From assembly GCA_963847515.1 (NCBI GenBank), contig CAWKAA010000006.1, positions 354,743 to 418,742 on the forward strand: a DNA stretch of 64,000 bases. Direction: 5' to 3'. The translations under genes and the position numbers were made by a program. Under the pieces are notes generated by a model, which ran no database searches, had not been told where the DNA came from, and saw only the letters and a list, made by a program, of their open reading frames with translations. How positions within the stretch are numbered: position 1 is the stretch's first letter; each line of letters opens with the position of its first letter. This document shows positions 1-8,547 of the stretch, one piece after another. The DNA comes from QHXW01 sp963847515 (GTDB taxonomy: Bacteria; Acidobacteriota; Terriglobia; Bryobacterales; Bryobacteraceae).

Positions 1-39
1 AAGAGATCGAAGAGAAACATTCAAAGTCTATCTACTTGA

Positions 40-70
40 GCGGCGAATACACGCGAATCCACGGAAATAA
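40..70. repeat. Degenerate copy of the 31-bp dispersed repeat
   Basis: This stretch aligns without gaps over 31 bases, 26 identical, to one arm of the inverted repeat at 2641-2716 (shared core GCGAATACACGCGAAT). It lies just downstream of the MscS-like gene, as the 2641 repeat lies just downstream of its gene. It is probably a single-arm relic of the same REP-like family, with no coding role. Confidence 0.6.
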
Positions 71-103
71 CGCATGCGACGTTCCGCCAGCCACACACGG
101 TTT

Positions 104-1888
104 TCACACGCTGCCCACCGGTTTGTGCAGCAGTTCCACAATCGCCGTAAACAGGCGCGATCGCACTTCGTAGCGCTGCGGCGCTCGCGTGATGTAGCGG
201 ACGATCACGATCAAGCCGTTCGGCGAGGGCCGCAGATCCACCGCCGGTTTCGCGGAAAATGTGCGAGTGCCGTACTGGCGCGTCACGCGCTCCCATTCCT
301 GTTCCGCTTCGGCAGCGTCCGCGGCGGTTTCGCGTTCTACCGTCTGCCGGATCTCCTGTGATGCGGAATAGGGGTCACCGGTAGATGCCAGCGTCACCTG
401 CAATTCGTCCCACAGCCACTGGCCTGCCGTCGAGAAGTTGAAATAGTGCCCCTCAATGGCGTAGCTGTTCATCACGGCGACGCGGCGCCCGGTAGGATGG
501 CCGGTGCTGGTCCAATTGCCCATTTCGAGCAGAACGGTTTTCAGCATCCCGATCTCGATCACTTCGCCGCTCACGCCGTTGATTTCCACCCAATCGCCCA
601 CGCGTACGCCGTTCTTTCCCATCAAAGCGAACCAGCCAAAGAAAGCAACGATGAAATCCTTCATGACCACGGTCAGCCCGGCAGTTGTGAGCCCGATAAT
701 AGTGGACACCTGACTGGGAGGCCCCACGATAACAAGGAGGATAAGCAGACCTCCCACCACCTGAACGGCAATACCCCCCATGACCTGCAACTGATGTCTG
801 CGCTTGTGGTCGGCCTGCTGGCCGAAAGCGTGGTGAATGGCCTTCACGATCAAGAGCACCACCAGCACGATCGCGAAGACCACGCTCAGCGACTGCAGAA
901 TCTGGTGCAGCGCGGCGCGTCGTCTGGTCTCGACAACTAGGGTCGCCCAACGCTTGTATACATCCGCCAAATGCTGGCTGTCCTGGATCCGCTGGTCGAG
1001 CGTCGCGAGCGCTTTTCTAGCGTCAGAAAGGTGGCGCAAGCGGGCCACCATGGTTGCCGTGTCCTCTTGCGCCGTGTCATCGGAGGAATCTGCGTCGCTG
1101 GCCGGCTCGGGAGTAGGAGCCGCGGCATCCGGTATCGGTTGTTTCTTGATGAGCTTCTCGAGCGTGTCGTGTTCCCGGATCAATGCCACCGCATTGTTGG
1201 ACGCTTGGAGGCGAGCGCCGTCCAGTGGGCGTCCGCGGTCCCATAAAGCGAGCCACAACTGCGCCTGCTCGATAAGCGTCACGGTGCGACCTGGCGCAGA
1301 GGGTTTCGACGCCTTCTCAGCTTGGCGCTGCGCGGCTTCGTGCTCCTGCAGCGCCTGTTCGATCTTGGCGTGCGGGTCTCCCCCCTGCCGAACGAGGTCC
1401 TGCTGCGCATCTGCGAGTTCGTCCTGATCCAGGGCAAGTTGCGCTTGAGTAAGTTCCAACCGGTCAGCGGCCGCGGCTTTGGTCGCCGCCTCTTTCGTAA
1501 GATTCGCGATGCGCGCTTGATCCGCCGCGATGCTCGCCTTGAGCTGAGTGATGCGTTTCGCAAGTTCTTTCAACGGCCCAATGGCAGGCGGCGCCGGAAC
1601 GGTGGCCTGTCGCAGCGCCTCGGCAAAGGCCTGATCCACCTCGTGGTCGGCCAGTTGCAGCGCCTGAGCGGAAAGAGCCTGTTCATCGCTCGTATCCGCA
1701 AGGGAATTCATCTGCCGCGCGGTCTGTAAGAGCCGTTCGTCTACCGGCGAAGCTTGGTTATTTGCCGACGGCTTCTTGGCCGTCAATCGGCCCGTACCGG
1801 CGTCGCGCGTCAGGTAAGCGGTAATCACACAAGCTGCCAGCACCACGGCGGTGATGTATATAGCGAGATTTTTGAAGGGCCGCATCAC
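104..1888 (-). CDS. MscS-family mechanosensitive ion channel with long N-terminal coiled coil
   Basis: The 594-residue protein has an N-terminal hydrophobic segment (about residues 7-27) and a long Ala/Gln/Glu-rich coiled-coil region (about 105-200). Three membrane helices follow (about 333-425), and the last has the Gly/Ala pattern of the MscS pore helix before the beta domain (KNGVRVGDWVEINGVSGEV). MscS channels open under membrane tension and release solutes on osmotic downshock. The extended periplasmic part resembles MscK/YbdG-like large members. The first codon is GTG at 1888, overlapping the stop of the upstream SDR gene, with ATG at 1885 as the alternative. The overlap suggests translational coupling with the SDR. 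Confident as MscS superfamily; the subfamily is not settled. Confidence 0.9.
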   Translation of the reverse strand: MMRPFKNLAIYITAVVLAACVITAYLTRDAGTGRLTAKKPSANNQASPVDERLLQTARQMNSLADTSDEQALSAQALQLADHEVDQAFAEALRQATVPAPPAIGPLKELAKRITQLKASIAADQARIANLTKEAATKAAAADRLELTQAQLALDQDELADAQQDLVRQGGDPHAKIEQALQEHEAAQRQAEKASKPSAPGRTVTLIEQAQLWLALWDRGRPLDGARLQASNNAVALIREHDTLEKLIKKQPIPDAAAPTPEPASDADSSDDTAQEDTATMVARLRHLSDARKALATLDQRIQDSQHLADVYKRWATLVVETRRRAALHQILQSLSVVFAIVLVVLLIVKAIHHAFGQQADHKRRHQLQVMGGIAVQVVGGLLILLVIVGPPSQVSTIIGLTTAGLTVVMKDFIVAFFGWFALMGKNGVRVGDWVEINGVSGEVIEIGMLKTVLLEMGNWTSTGHPTGRRVAVMNSYAIEGHYFNFSTAGQWLWDELQVTLASTGDPYSASQEIRQTVERETAADAAEAEQEWERVTRQYGTRTFSAKPAVDLRPSPNGLIVIVRYITRAPQRYEVRSRLFTAIVELLHKPVGSV

Positions 1889-2628
1889 ACCAGGGTTGCG
1901 CCGCCATCGACGGTGATGACCTGTCCCGTCAGATACGACGCTTTGTCGCTGGCCAGCATCAGTGCGATCTCGGCGATCTCCTCAGGTCGGCCCAGGTGTT
2001 TGATCGGCTGGTGCTCGAGACGTTCGGCAAGCCGCGATTCGTCCTTCCAGTAGTACTCGCTGAGCACCGTCTGGATCAAACCGGGTGCGATGGCGTTCAC
2101 GCGCACGCCTTGCGGCCCGAGCTCGAGCGCATAACACTTGGTCATCATGATCAGCGCGGCTTTGGTCGTGCTGTACAGCAAACCTTCGAACTGCGCGCGC
2201 AGTCCCGAAATGGACGAGATGTTAATGATGCTTCCTGAGCGGCGACGGCACATGCCCGGGGCCACCAGGCGCGTGAGCCGGAACGCGCTTTTCAGGTTCA
2301 CCTCGATCATCTTGTCGAATTGTCCGTCATCAATAGCGAGGCAGTTACCTTGAGCCACATTCGTGGCTGCGTTGTTCACTAGAATGTCGATGCGGCCGAA
2401 ATCTGTCGTGACTTTATCTACGAGCCGCGCAAGCTCTTCCGGCTTCCCGACGTGGCACGCCAATGGGACGACGCGGCTGCCAATTTCGCGCGCCACTGCA
2501 TCCAGAGCCTCCTGTTTGCGGCCGCAGATGACGGCGGTGGCTCCTTCCCTCGCGAACACAGCGGCAATGGCTTCACCAATGCCACGGCTTCCGCCGGTGA
2601 TAATAGCGACTTTTCCTTCAAGTTGCAT
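1885..2628 (-). CDS. SDR family oxidoreductase (FabG-like)
   Basis: This is a classical short-chain dehydrogenase of 247 residues. It has the N-terminal cofactor motif TGGSRGIG, the NNAAT strand motif, a catalytic Ser in the ISSISG stretch and the YSTTK (YxxxK) pair, and it ends in the typical SYLTGQVITVDGGATLV. Family members use NAD(P)H to interconvert alcohols and ketones; the substrate cannot be read from the sequence. The ATG at 2628 is followed at once by the Rossmann fold. Its stop overlaps the MscS start, and the 31-bp inverted repeat separates it from the upstream epimerase-like gene. Confidence 0.93.
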   Translation of the reverse strand: MQLEGKVAIITGGSRGIGEAIAAVFAREGATAVICGRKQEALDAVAREIGSRVVPLACHVGKPEELARLVDKVTTDFGRIDILVNNAATNVAQGNCLAIDDGQFDKMIEVNLKSAFRLTRLVAPGMCRRRSGSIINISSISGLRAQFEGLLYSTTKAALIMMTKCYALELGPQGVRVNAIAPGLIQTVLSEYYWKDESRLAERLEHQPIKHLGRPEEIAEIALMLASDKASYLTGQVITVDGGATLV

Positions 2629-2640
2629 TCAAGTAATTGG

Positions 2641-2716
2641 GCCGCGAATATACGCGAATGAACGCGAATAAGGTAAGCCGCCTTTTTATTCGCGTTCATT
2701 CGCGTGTATTCGCGGC
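2641..2716. repeat. 31-bp inverted repeat with 14-base loop (REP-like or terminator)
   Basis: The left arm 2641-2671 and right arm 2686-2716 are reverse complements with a single mismatch and flank a 14-base loop. Each arm is built from tandem short units of the type GCGAATNNACGC. The right arm touches the stop codon (2716-2718) of the upstream gene on the minus strand. Transcribed, it would form a very stable hairpin between two colinear genes, so it could act as a transcript-end or RNA-stability element. A diverged single arm is found at 40-70. Confidence 0.85.
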
Positions 2717-4479
2717 TAAACCGTCAGATGTTCCGCCAGCCACACAATGTAACGCGTGTTCCGCTTCCGGACCTCTTCCACCAGTTCAGGCGGCAGCTCA
2801 TCCAGTTTCTCCTTGAAGAATCGCCGGTCGCCATCGGGCGATTTCACGTCGCGGCTTCCGACCATGTTTCCCAACCAGAAGACCAGGAACAAATTTCCAT
2901 CCACGCGTCCGCGCAAGGCTTCGCCCAAATAGGAACCGCGGCCCATCTCGCGGTACTTGGCGGCCAATTCGCTCTCGGCCCCGAATGCGCCCTGAGCGGC
3001 GAACTCGTCGCAGCGGTCTGCCATTCTTTCGTACAGCGCCCGCCAGGGTGAGCTGGCTGGCTGCTCTCGCAGCACGTCGAACAATTGGAGTTGCAACTCG
3101 CCGGAGATTTTGTAATTCACGCGGCCCGCGGTTGACCGGCCGATCGATTCAAGCACTTCCGCCTGTTTGCCGCTGCCGGAGTGGATGCTGAGCGTGCCAT
3201 CGAAATGCCGGGCTACGGCGGCCAGTGCGCGCACGCGGCTGGAAAGCTCCTCAATCGGCTTACCGGCAAAACTGTTGGTCACGCGCGACTCGAGTTCCGG
3301 CCACATCTTGTGATGCACATAATCGTGGAGTCCAAGACCGGTCTCGGGCGTAGTCGCCATGGCTGCCGGATAAGCCTGGCGTTTTTTGAAGCCCAGGTTC
3401 GGCGGCACAAGCTGCGCCGGGCGCCCACGAACCTTCAGCCAGTGCATGTAGAAAAAAAGCTCGTCGGGTGTGGTCAGCGTCTCGGCTTCATCAATCGAAG
3501 GTTCGAAATCGAAGGCCTCACCTAGTTTTTCCCGCCGGATGAAATCATATAGCTGCTCGTTAAGCTTGAGGCTCTCGCCGAACTTCACCGCCAGTCGCAG
3601 GACCTGGTCGCGGGTGAATTCGTACCATGCATCTTCCACCGCAACGCGCTTGACGAATTCGCCTAGAATCCATGTGCGCTCGTCAGCGGCAAAAATGGAT
3701 TCGAACTTTTCCGCGATTGTGGCGTCGCTCCACGCAGCCGGATGACGGGAATCGGCTTCGAGAATGAATAGACGCGACGTATCGGTGGTGAACTTCGTAT
3801 ATCTGGCAGCGTGGCGAATAGCCTCCTTGGCTCCCTCCACCGAACGCGCGATCTCGCTCGCGTTGCTTCCGGTGACGATAAAATGATCGGCCTCGGCGCT
3901 GTATCCCTCGCGCCAGCCCGTGCGGATGGCGGCCCACAGGCCGGCGTGATAGAGGTGGCGGATGGAGACGCGCGTGTGGCCGGCCGCCGTGGGATTCTCC
4001 CCGTCCCGTAGAGCGATGGCCTCATCGGTGGTCATCTCGCGCGTGGCTGAGAGTTGTACTGTGGAAGCCAGGTTCTTTCCCGTCTTCTTCAGAATTTCGC
4101 GAAATGCCTCGAACGCCGCAGGCAGGCTGACCTCCGGATGACGATTGCCGACGGCAATTGCGGGCAGCGCACGCTGCGGTCGGGGCAGGAAAGCCCGGTT
4201 CACCTGCAAAGCGAACCAGCGGATACTCTCGCGGTCGGTTGAGGCGAACGGCGCGGCCCCGACATGGTCGCGTGTGACGCGCAGCAGTTGGGGTGCTGGC
4301 CCGTCCGCCGCGATATAGCAGGCCGAGGGATCCGCCGGATCGCGCTCGAGCGAAGCCGGCAACAGCCGGATCTCGCCGTTCTGTTTGGGCAGCCGGGCGC
4401 GCAGTACATCCGTCAGTGGCTGCGTACCGGCAGTATCCAAAATGAGCGCAGCCAGGGCGCTGTTTTCCGTGGACGTCAA
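2716..4479 (-). CDS. Tagaturonate epimerase (UxaE)-like family protein
   Basis: The 587-residue cytoplasmic protein has no signal peptide. Conserved-looking stretches are ADHFIVTGSN in the middle, LGFKKRQAYP, and LSIHSGSGK near residue 425. The last recalls the LHSGSDK motif I associate with UxaE-type enzymes, which interconvert tagaturonate and fructuronate in hexuronate catabolism. The assignment comes from motif memory only and could be wrong at substrate level. The start is TTG at 4479, five bases after the galU stop, so the two genes form an operon and a sugar-related role fits. Confidence 0.5.
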   Translation of the reverse strand: MTSTENSALAALILDTAGTQPLTDVLRARLPKQNGEIRLLPASLERDPADPSACYIAADGPAPQLLRVTRDHVGAAPFASTDRESIRWFALQVNRAFLPRPQRALPAIAVGNRHPEVSLPAAFEAFREILKKTGKNLASTVQLSATREMTTDEAIALRDGENPTAAGHTRVSIRHLYHAGLWAAIRTGWREGYSAEADHFIVTGSNASEIARSVEGAKEAIRHAARYTKFTTDTSRLFILEADSRHPAAWSDATIAEKFESIFAADERTWILGEFVKRVAVEDAWYEFTRDQVLRLAVKFGESLKLNEQLYDFIRREKLGEAFDFEPSIDEAETLTTPDELFFYMHWLKVRGRPAQLVPPNLGFKKRQAYPAAMATTPETGLGLHDYVHHKMWPELESRVTNSFAGKPIEELSSRVRALAAVARHFDGTLSIHSGSGKQAEVLESIGRSTAGRVNYKISGELQLQLFDVLREQPASSPWRALYERMADRCDEFAAQGAFGAESELAAKYREMGRGSYLGEALRGRVDGNLFLVFWLGNMVGSRDVKSPDGDRRFFKEKLDELPPELVEEVRKRNTRYIVWLAEHLTV

Positions 4480-4484
4480 GCTAA

Positions 4485-5369
4485 CTATAATTGCAAACTT
4501 TTCAGGTATTCGCGAAAGGGGCCGCCCAAATCGTGGCGGCGCAGCGCGAACTCGACCGTGGCTTTCAGAAAGCCCAATTTGTCGCCGGCATCATAGCGCG
4601 TGCCTTCAAAGCGGTAAGCGTAGATGGGCCGCGAGTGCAGCAGGTGCTTGAGGCCGTCGGTAAGCTGGATTTCCGAGCCGGTTCCCGGCTCGACGGCCTG
4701 GAGGGAATCGAAAATTTCGGGCGTCAGCACATAGCGGCCGATGATCGCCAGGTTCGACGGCGCTTCCGAGGCTTTTGGCTTTTCCACTAGATCGCGGATG
4801 CGATATACCCGGTCCTTACTGCCGTTATGGGAGATTGCCTCGGCATCCACCACGCCATATGCCGAGATCTTTTCACGCGGCACTTCCATAACCGCCAGGA
4901 CGGGCGCGACGAAGAATTCATGCACATCCAGCAGCTGGCGCAGGGCCGGGGTTTCGGCATCGATCACGTCGTCCGCCAGCACCACCGCAAACGGTTCCGC
5001 ACCGATCAACTCTCTGGCCCGTAGCACGGCGTGCCCCAGGCCGAGCGCCTCCTTCTGCCGGACGTAGGAGACATTGATCATGTCCGAGACGTTGCGAACT
5101 ATGGCCAGGAGGTCCTTCTTGTTGCGGCTCTCCAGCAGATATTCGAGCTCAAAGCTGACATCGAAATGGTCTTCGATGGCCGATTTTCCACGGCCGGTCA
5201 CGATGATGATGTTCTGGATGCCCGAGTGCAGCGCTTCTTCCACGCCGTACTGGATGATCGGTTTGTCCACCAGGGGCAACATTTCTTTCGGTTGGGCCTT
5301 GGTGGCGGGAAGAAATCGGGTACCCAGTCCCGCGGCGGGGAATACGGCTTTGCGCACTTTGGCGGACAT
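4485..5369 (-). CDS. galU: UTP--glucose-1-phosphate uridylyltransferase
   Basis: The enzyme makes UDP-glucose from UTP and glucose-1-phosphate for polysaccharide and envelope synthesis. Signature motifs are the nucleotide-binding AAGLGTRFLPATKAQPKEML near the N-terminus, the LVDKPIIQYGVEEA block, the metal-binding VVLADD, and LVEKPK with IGRYVL further on. The preferred start is ATG 5369 (MSAKVRKAVFPAAG); an in-frame TTG at 5405 would add 12 residues and has the better-spaced GGAGG. It is the first gene of a minus-strand pair with the UxaE-like gene and is divergent from the ferredoxin gene. Confidence 0.95.
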   Translation of the reverse strand: MSAKVRKAVFPAAGLGTRFLPATKAQPKEMLPLVDKPIIQYGVEEALHSGIQNIIIVTGRGKSAIEDHFDVSFELEYLLESRNKKDLLAIVRNVSDMINVSYVRQKEALGLGHAVLRARELIGAEPFAVVLADDVIDAETPALRQLLDVHEFFVAPVLAVMEVPREKISAYGVVDAEAISHNGSKDRVYRIRDLVEKPKASEAPSNLAIIGRYVLTPEIFDSLQAVEPGTGSEIQLTDGLKHLLHSRPIYAYRFEGTRYDAGDKLGFLKATVEFALRRHDLGGPFREYLKSLQL

Positions 5370-5491
5370 TACCTCCAGTGTGCTCCACAGCCGCAGGAGG
5401 CGCAATAAAAAAACGTATTCGTTGGCGCCACTCGACAGTTTGTGTTTTTGGCCCGGCTTGTGTTATGTATTAGCTTCACAGGAAGACATTC

Positions 5492-5752
5492 ATGGCATAC
5501 ATTATTGCTGAACCCTGCATTGGAACCAAGGACACGGCGTGTGTGGATGCCTGCCCGGTGGATTGCATCCACCCCAAGAAAGACGAGCCCAATTTCGCCA
5601 CCGCCGAGATGCTTTACATCGACCCGGTGGAGTGCATCGACTGCGGCGCGTGCGTCCCGGTATGCCCGGTATCGGCCATTTTCGCGCTCGACGATCTGCC
5701 GGAGAAGTGGAACGACTTCACGCCCAAGAACGCGGCATACTACGGGCGCTGA
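5492..5752 (+). CDS. fdxA: Ferredoxin (7Fe/8Fe type, FdxA-like)
   Basis: This 86-residue soluble electron carrier has two iron-sulfur cysteine sets: an N-terminal set in EPCIGTKDTACVDACPVDC and a canonical CxxCxxCxxxCP set in ECIDCGACVPVCP. The spaced first set is typical of the Thermus/FdxA type that binds 3Fe-4S plus 4Fe-4S clusters. An AGGAAG ribosome site lies just before the ATG. It stands alone, divergent from galU. Confidence 0.95.
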   Translation: MAYIIAEPCIGTKDTACVDACPVDCIHPKKDEPNFATAEMLYIDPVECIDCGACVPVCPVSAIFALDDLPEKWNDFTPKNAAYYGR

Positions 5753-5865
5753 TTTTTCGGTCACCAATCAGGTTGTAGCTTTTTCCTTCCCAAAAACAGT
5801 CACTTAGCTGCGCGTGCGCGTCGCATCCCAGGGTTCGTCTGGCAACATGCGGTTGAGGAGTCCTG

Positions 5866-6192
5866 ATGACCGCCAACCCCCTTGGAAGAATCAACGTGGC
5901 CACGCCCGGCACGCTCGTGCAGCTCTCCAGCAATACCACTCTCCGAGCTTCCAAGATCTTCTTTCAGGTGATACCAGGGCTTACCGGCAAGGGCTACGTC
6001 GGCAAAGCTGGCATGGTGCGGGCCAGCCTGGTGAATGTGATTCGTGTGCTGTGGCCGAATTCGGCCGGCGGCTTCTCGGATTCCTTCTTTCTCGAATCGC
6101 AGCAGGATTCCGATGCCCTGAACCTTTCCGAATACTACGTTGACATGGACGTGGCCGGCGAAGGGCTGCTGGTTACGTATTGGTCGGAGTAG
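5866..6192 (+). CDS. Conserved hypothetical protein, 108 aa
   Basis: The family is not recognised. The protein is acidic at the C-terminus, has no signal peptide or membrane segment, and has a compact beta-rich pattern. A good ribosome site (GAGGAG) precedes ATG 5866. Its 3' end overlaps the 3' end of the convergent queD gene by about 20 bases. Codon usage matches its neighbours, so it looks genuinely coding. Confidence 0.65.
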   Translation: MTANPLGRINVATPGTLVQLSSNTTLRASKIFFQVIPGLTGKGYVGKAGMVRASLVNVIRVLWPNSAGGFSDSFFLESQQDSDALNLSEYYVDMDVAGEGLLVTYWSE

Positions 6193-6556
6193 GCCGGTAC
6201 GTGGCCGAAGTGATGTCGGTCTCCCAGATCTTCACTTCGCGGATGCGCGGCCCAGGGGCAAGGCCGGCGTTGATCTCATCGTAAAAATACTTGGCAATAT
6301 TTTCAGCCGATGGGTTGATGGCGTCAAAGGGCGCCAGGTCATTGAGGAACTGATGATCCAGGCGCGCCACGACGGCGCGCATCAGCCGTTTCAGGTCGCC
6401 GAAGTCTACCAGCAAACCCGTCGCCGGGTTCAATTCCTCGCCTTCCGCCGTGATGGCTACGCGGTAGTTGTGCCCATGCACGTTCTCGCACTTACCGTGG
6501 TAATTGCGGAGGGCATGGCCGGCCGCGAACGTCTCTTCCACTGAAACTTTAAACAT
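6173..6556 (-). CDS. queD: 6-carboxy-tetrahydropterin synthase / PTPS family
   Basis: The 127-residue enzyme carries the PTPS zinc ligands (His in AAGHAL and the two His of HGHNY) and the catalytic Cys in GKCENVHGH, with the C-terminal Glu region VKIWETDITSATY. QueD converts dihydroneopterin triphosphate to 6-carboxytetrahydropterin in queuosine/7-deazaguanine synthesis; a pterin role is the alternative. ATG 6556 overlaps the last 8 bases of the dinG-like gene, so it is probably translationally coupled to that gene. Other queuosine genes are not in the window. Confidence 0.9.
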   Translation of the reverse strand: MFKVSVEETFAAGHALRNYHGKCENVHGHNYRVAITAEGEELNPATGLLVDFGDLKRLMRAVVARLDHQFLNDLAPFDAINPSAENIAKYFYDEINAGLAPGPRIREVKIWETDITSATYRPTPTNT

Positions 6557-8477
6557 TGAAAAACTTCTCCACGTCGCCGATGTTGGTTGTAAATCCGTAG
6601 TCGGGCAGGCTGTCGAAAAAGACCTGGCCGTAACGCTGCTTGCTGATGCGATTGTCGAGCAGCACCAACACCCCACGGTCCGACCGGCTGCGGATCAGCC
6701 TCCCAAACCCCTGCTTCAAAGCGATAGCGGCCTGCGGGATCTGGTAATCGTAAAACGGATTGCCGCCGTTCTCCCGAACTTTGCGCAAGCGCGCGTCGAC
6801 CACCGGATCGCTGGGAACCGCGAACGGCAACTTATCAATGATAACGCAGCTCAACTGATCGCCCGGCACGTCGACGCCCTGCCAGAATGCCGCCGTGGCG
6901 AAGAGCACGCAGTGCGGTGTGGCGCGGAACTCTTCAAGCAGCGCGTGGCGCGGGCCGGTGCCCTGCATCAGCGTGGGATACTCGACCTCCAGCGAAACGC
7001 GGTCGTATATCAGGCGCATCTGCTGGTAACTGGTGAAGAGAACAAAGGCGCGGCCGCGGCTGTGTCGCAACAGCAGGATGATCTCCTCCGAGGCCATTTT
7101 TGTGAACGCCGGATCGCGCGGATCGGGAAGATGCGGCGGGACGTAGAGGAGCGCCTGCTTCTCGTAATCGAAGTGGCCAGGAACGATCAGCGTGCGGGCA
7201 TACGGCAGGCCCAAGCGTTGCTTAGCGAACTCGAAGGTTCCCGCTACGGCGAGCGTAGCCGAAGTCAGAACGACGGTATCCAATTTGTCGAAAAGCCGTC
7301 CTGCCAGAAGTGCCGAGACATCGACGGGCGTGGCTTGCAAAAAGCAGCCGCGGCCGCGAAGCTCGATCCAATAAACGAAGTCGCTGTCGTCCGATTCGAG
7401 GATGAACTTCAAGGCGAGTATTAACTCCGACGTACGGCGAATCAGCGGGTTAACCTCGTCCGGCTGGTTCTTCAAGAGCTTGAGATGAGACGCCGTAAGC
7501 TCAAGAACTGCAAGTAGATCCGTGTAGTCTTCCGCGTGGTTTCCCAGAAAAGCGGCACGGTTCTCGAACCCCCTGCGGCCTGGAGTATTTCCGAACGATC
7601 CGAAGAAATGCTCCGCCAACTGTTCCATGCGTTCGATGATGCGGTCGAGTTCCTGGGAGCCAAATTGCTTCTGGCGGGAGATGCGGGCGATGTCACGACG
7701 CAACTCCTGGAACCGGTAGTTGCTGACCTGGACGCCGAAGTACTGGCCAGCGACGTCTTCAATTTCGTGGGCCTCGTCCAACACTACGGCGTGATATTCG
7801 GGCAGGATGCCGGCAACATCTTCCTCTTTGATGGCGAGATCGGCAAAAAACAAGTGATGGTTGACGATGATGATGTCGCTTTGGGCGGCGCGCTGGTGCA
7901 TAAGCGTGATGAAGCAGCGGTCGAACTGCGCGCACTTTTGGCCGGAGCAGAGTTCGCGGCGGGCGTCGATCTTATTCCAGGCAGCGCTCGATTCCGGAAG
8001 CGTTTTGATTTCCGCGCGATCGCCGAACTCGGTAGTTTTCTCCCATTGTTCGATGATCTGGAAGTCGGCCACTTCTTCGAAGCCCTCGAGGACGGCATCT
8101 TTTTCGGCATCATAGATTTTCTGGCGGCACGCGTAGTTGTTGCGACCCTTCATGTAGCAGACTTCGATGGGGCGCGGGAAGTGTTTCTGCAGAAACGGGA
8201 TGTCTTTGAAGAAAAGCTGCTCCTGCAAGTTTTTCGTGCCAGTGGAAACGATAATGCGTTTGCCGGAGAGGATGGCGGGGACCAGATAAGCAAGCGTTTT
8301 GCCGGTGCCGGTACCGGCTTCGACAATCAGATGCTTACGGTCGGCGAGCGCGGCTTCGACGGCCTCAGCCATTTCGAGCTGGCCGGGGCGATACTCGTAA
8401 TTCGGGTGCCACTTGGAGAGCGCTCCGTGCCGGGAGAAGAACTGGCGCACGCCGGGGACCTTGGTGGGAGTGGACAT
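6549..8477 (-). CDS. dinG: ATP-dependent DNA helicase, DinG/XPD family
   Basis: This 642-residue superfamily 2 helicase has Walker A EAGTGTGKT, the DEAH box VVLDEAHEIED, an LTSATL motif III, and motif V/VI segments (FWQGVDVPGD, QGFGRLIRSRSDRG). Four cysteines between motifs I and II (NYACR and LCSGQKCAQFDRC) match the 4Fe-4S cluster of DinG/XPD helicases. Such enzymes unwind DNA and R-loops in repair. Full-length and intact. It heads a minus-strand pair with queD. Confidence 0.93.
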   Translation of the reverse strand: MSTPTKVPGVRQFFSRHGALSKWHPNYEYRPGQLEMAEAVEAALADRKHLIVEAGTGTGKTLAYLVPAILSGKRIIVSTGTKNLQEQLFFKDIPFLQKHFPRPIEVCYMKGRNNYACRQKIYDAEKDAVLEGFEEVADFQIIEQWEKTTEFGDRAEIKTLPESSAAWNKIDARRELCSGQKCAQFDRCFITLMHQRAAQSDIIIVNHHLFFADLAIKEEDVAGILPEYHAVVLDEAHEIEDVAGQYFGVQVSNYRFQELRRDIARISRQKQFGSQELDRIIERMEQLAEHFFGSFGNTPGRRGFENRAAFLGNHAEDYTDLLAVLELTASHLKLLKNQPDEVNPLIRRTSELILALKFILESDDSDFVYWIELRGRGCFLQATPVDVSALLAGRLFDKLDTVVLTSATLAVAGTFEFAKQRLGLPYARTLIVPGHFDYEKQALLYVPPHLPDPRDPAFTKMASEEIILLLRHSRGRAFVLFTSYQQMRLIYDRVSLEVEYPTLMQGTGPRHALLEEFRATPHCVLFATAAFWQGVDVPGDQLSCVIIDKLPFAVPSDPVVDARLRKVRENGGNPFYDYQIPQAAIALKQGFGRLIRSRSDRGVLVLLDNRISKQRYGQVFFDSLPDYGFTTNIGDVEKFFNV

Positions 8478-8547
8478 TGGAGCTTGTTCGATTGTAGCGG
8501 GGAAGGGACGGGCCAGAATAACTCGCAGGCAATTGCAGTATTAGGTA

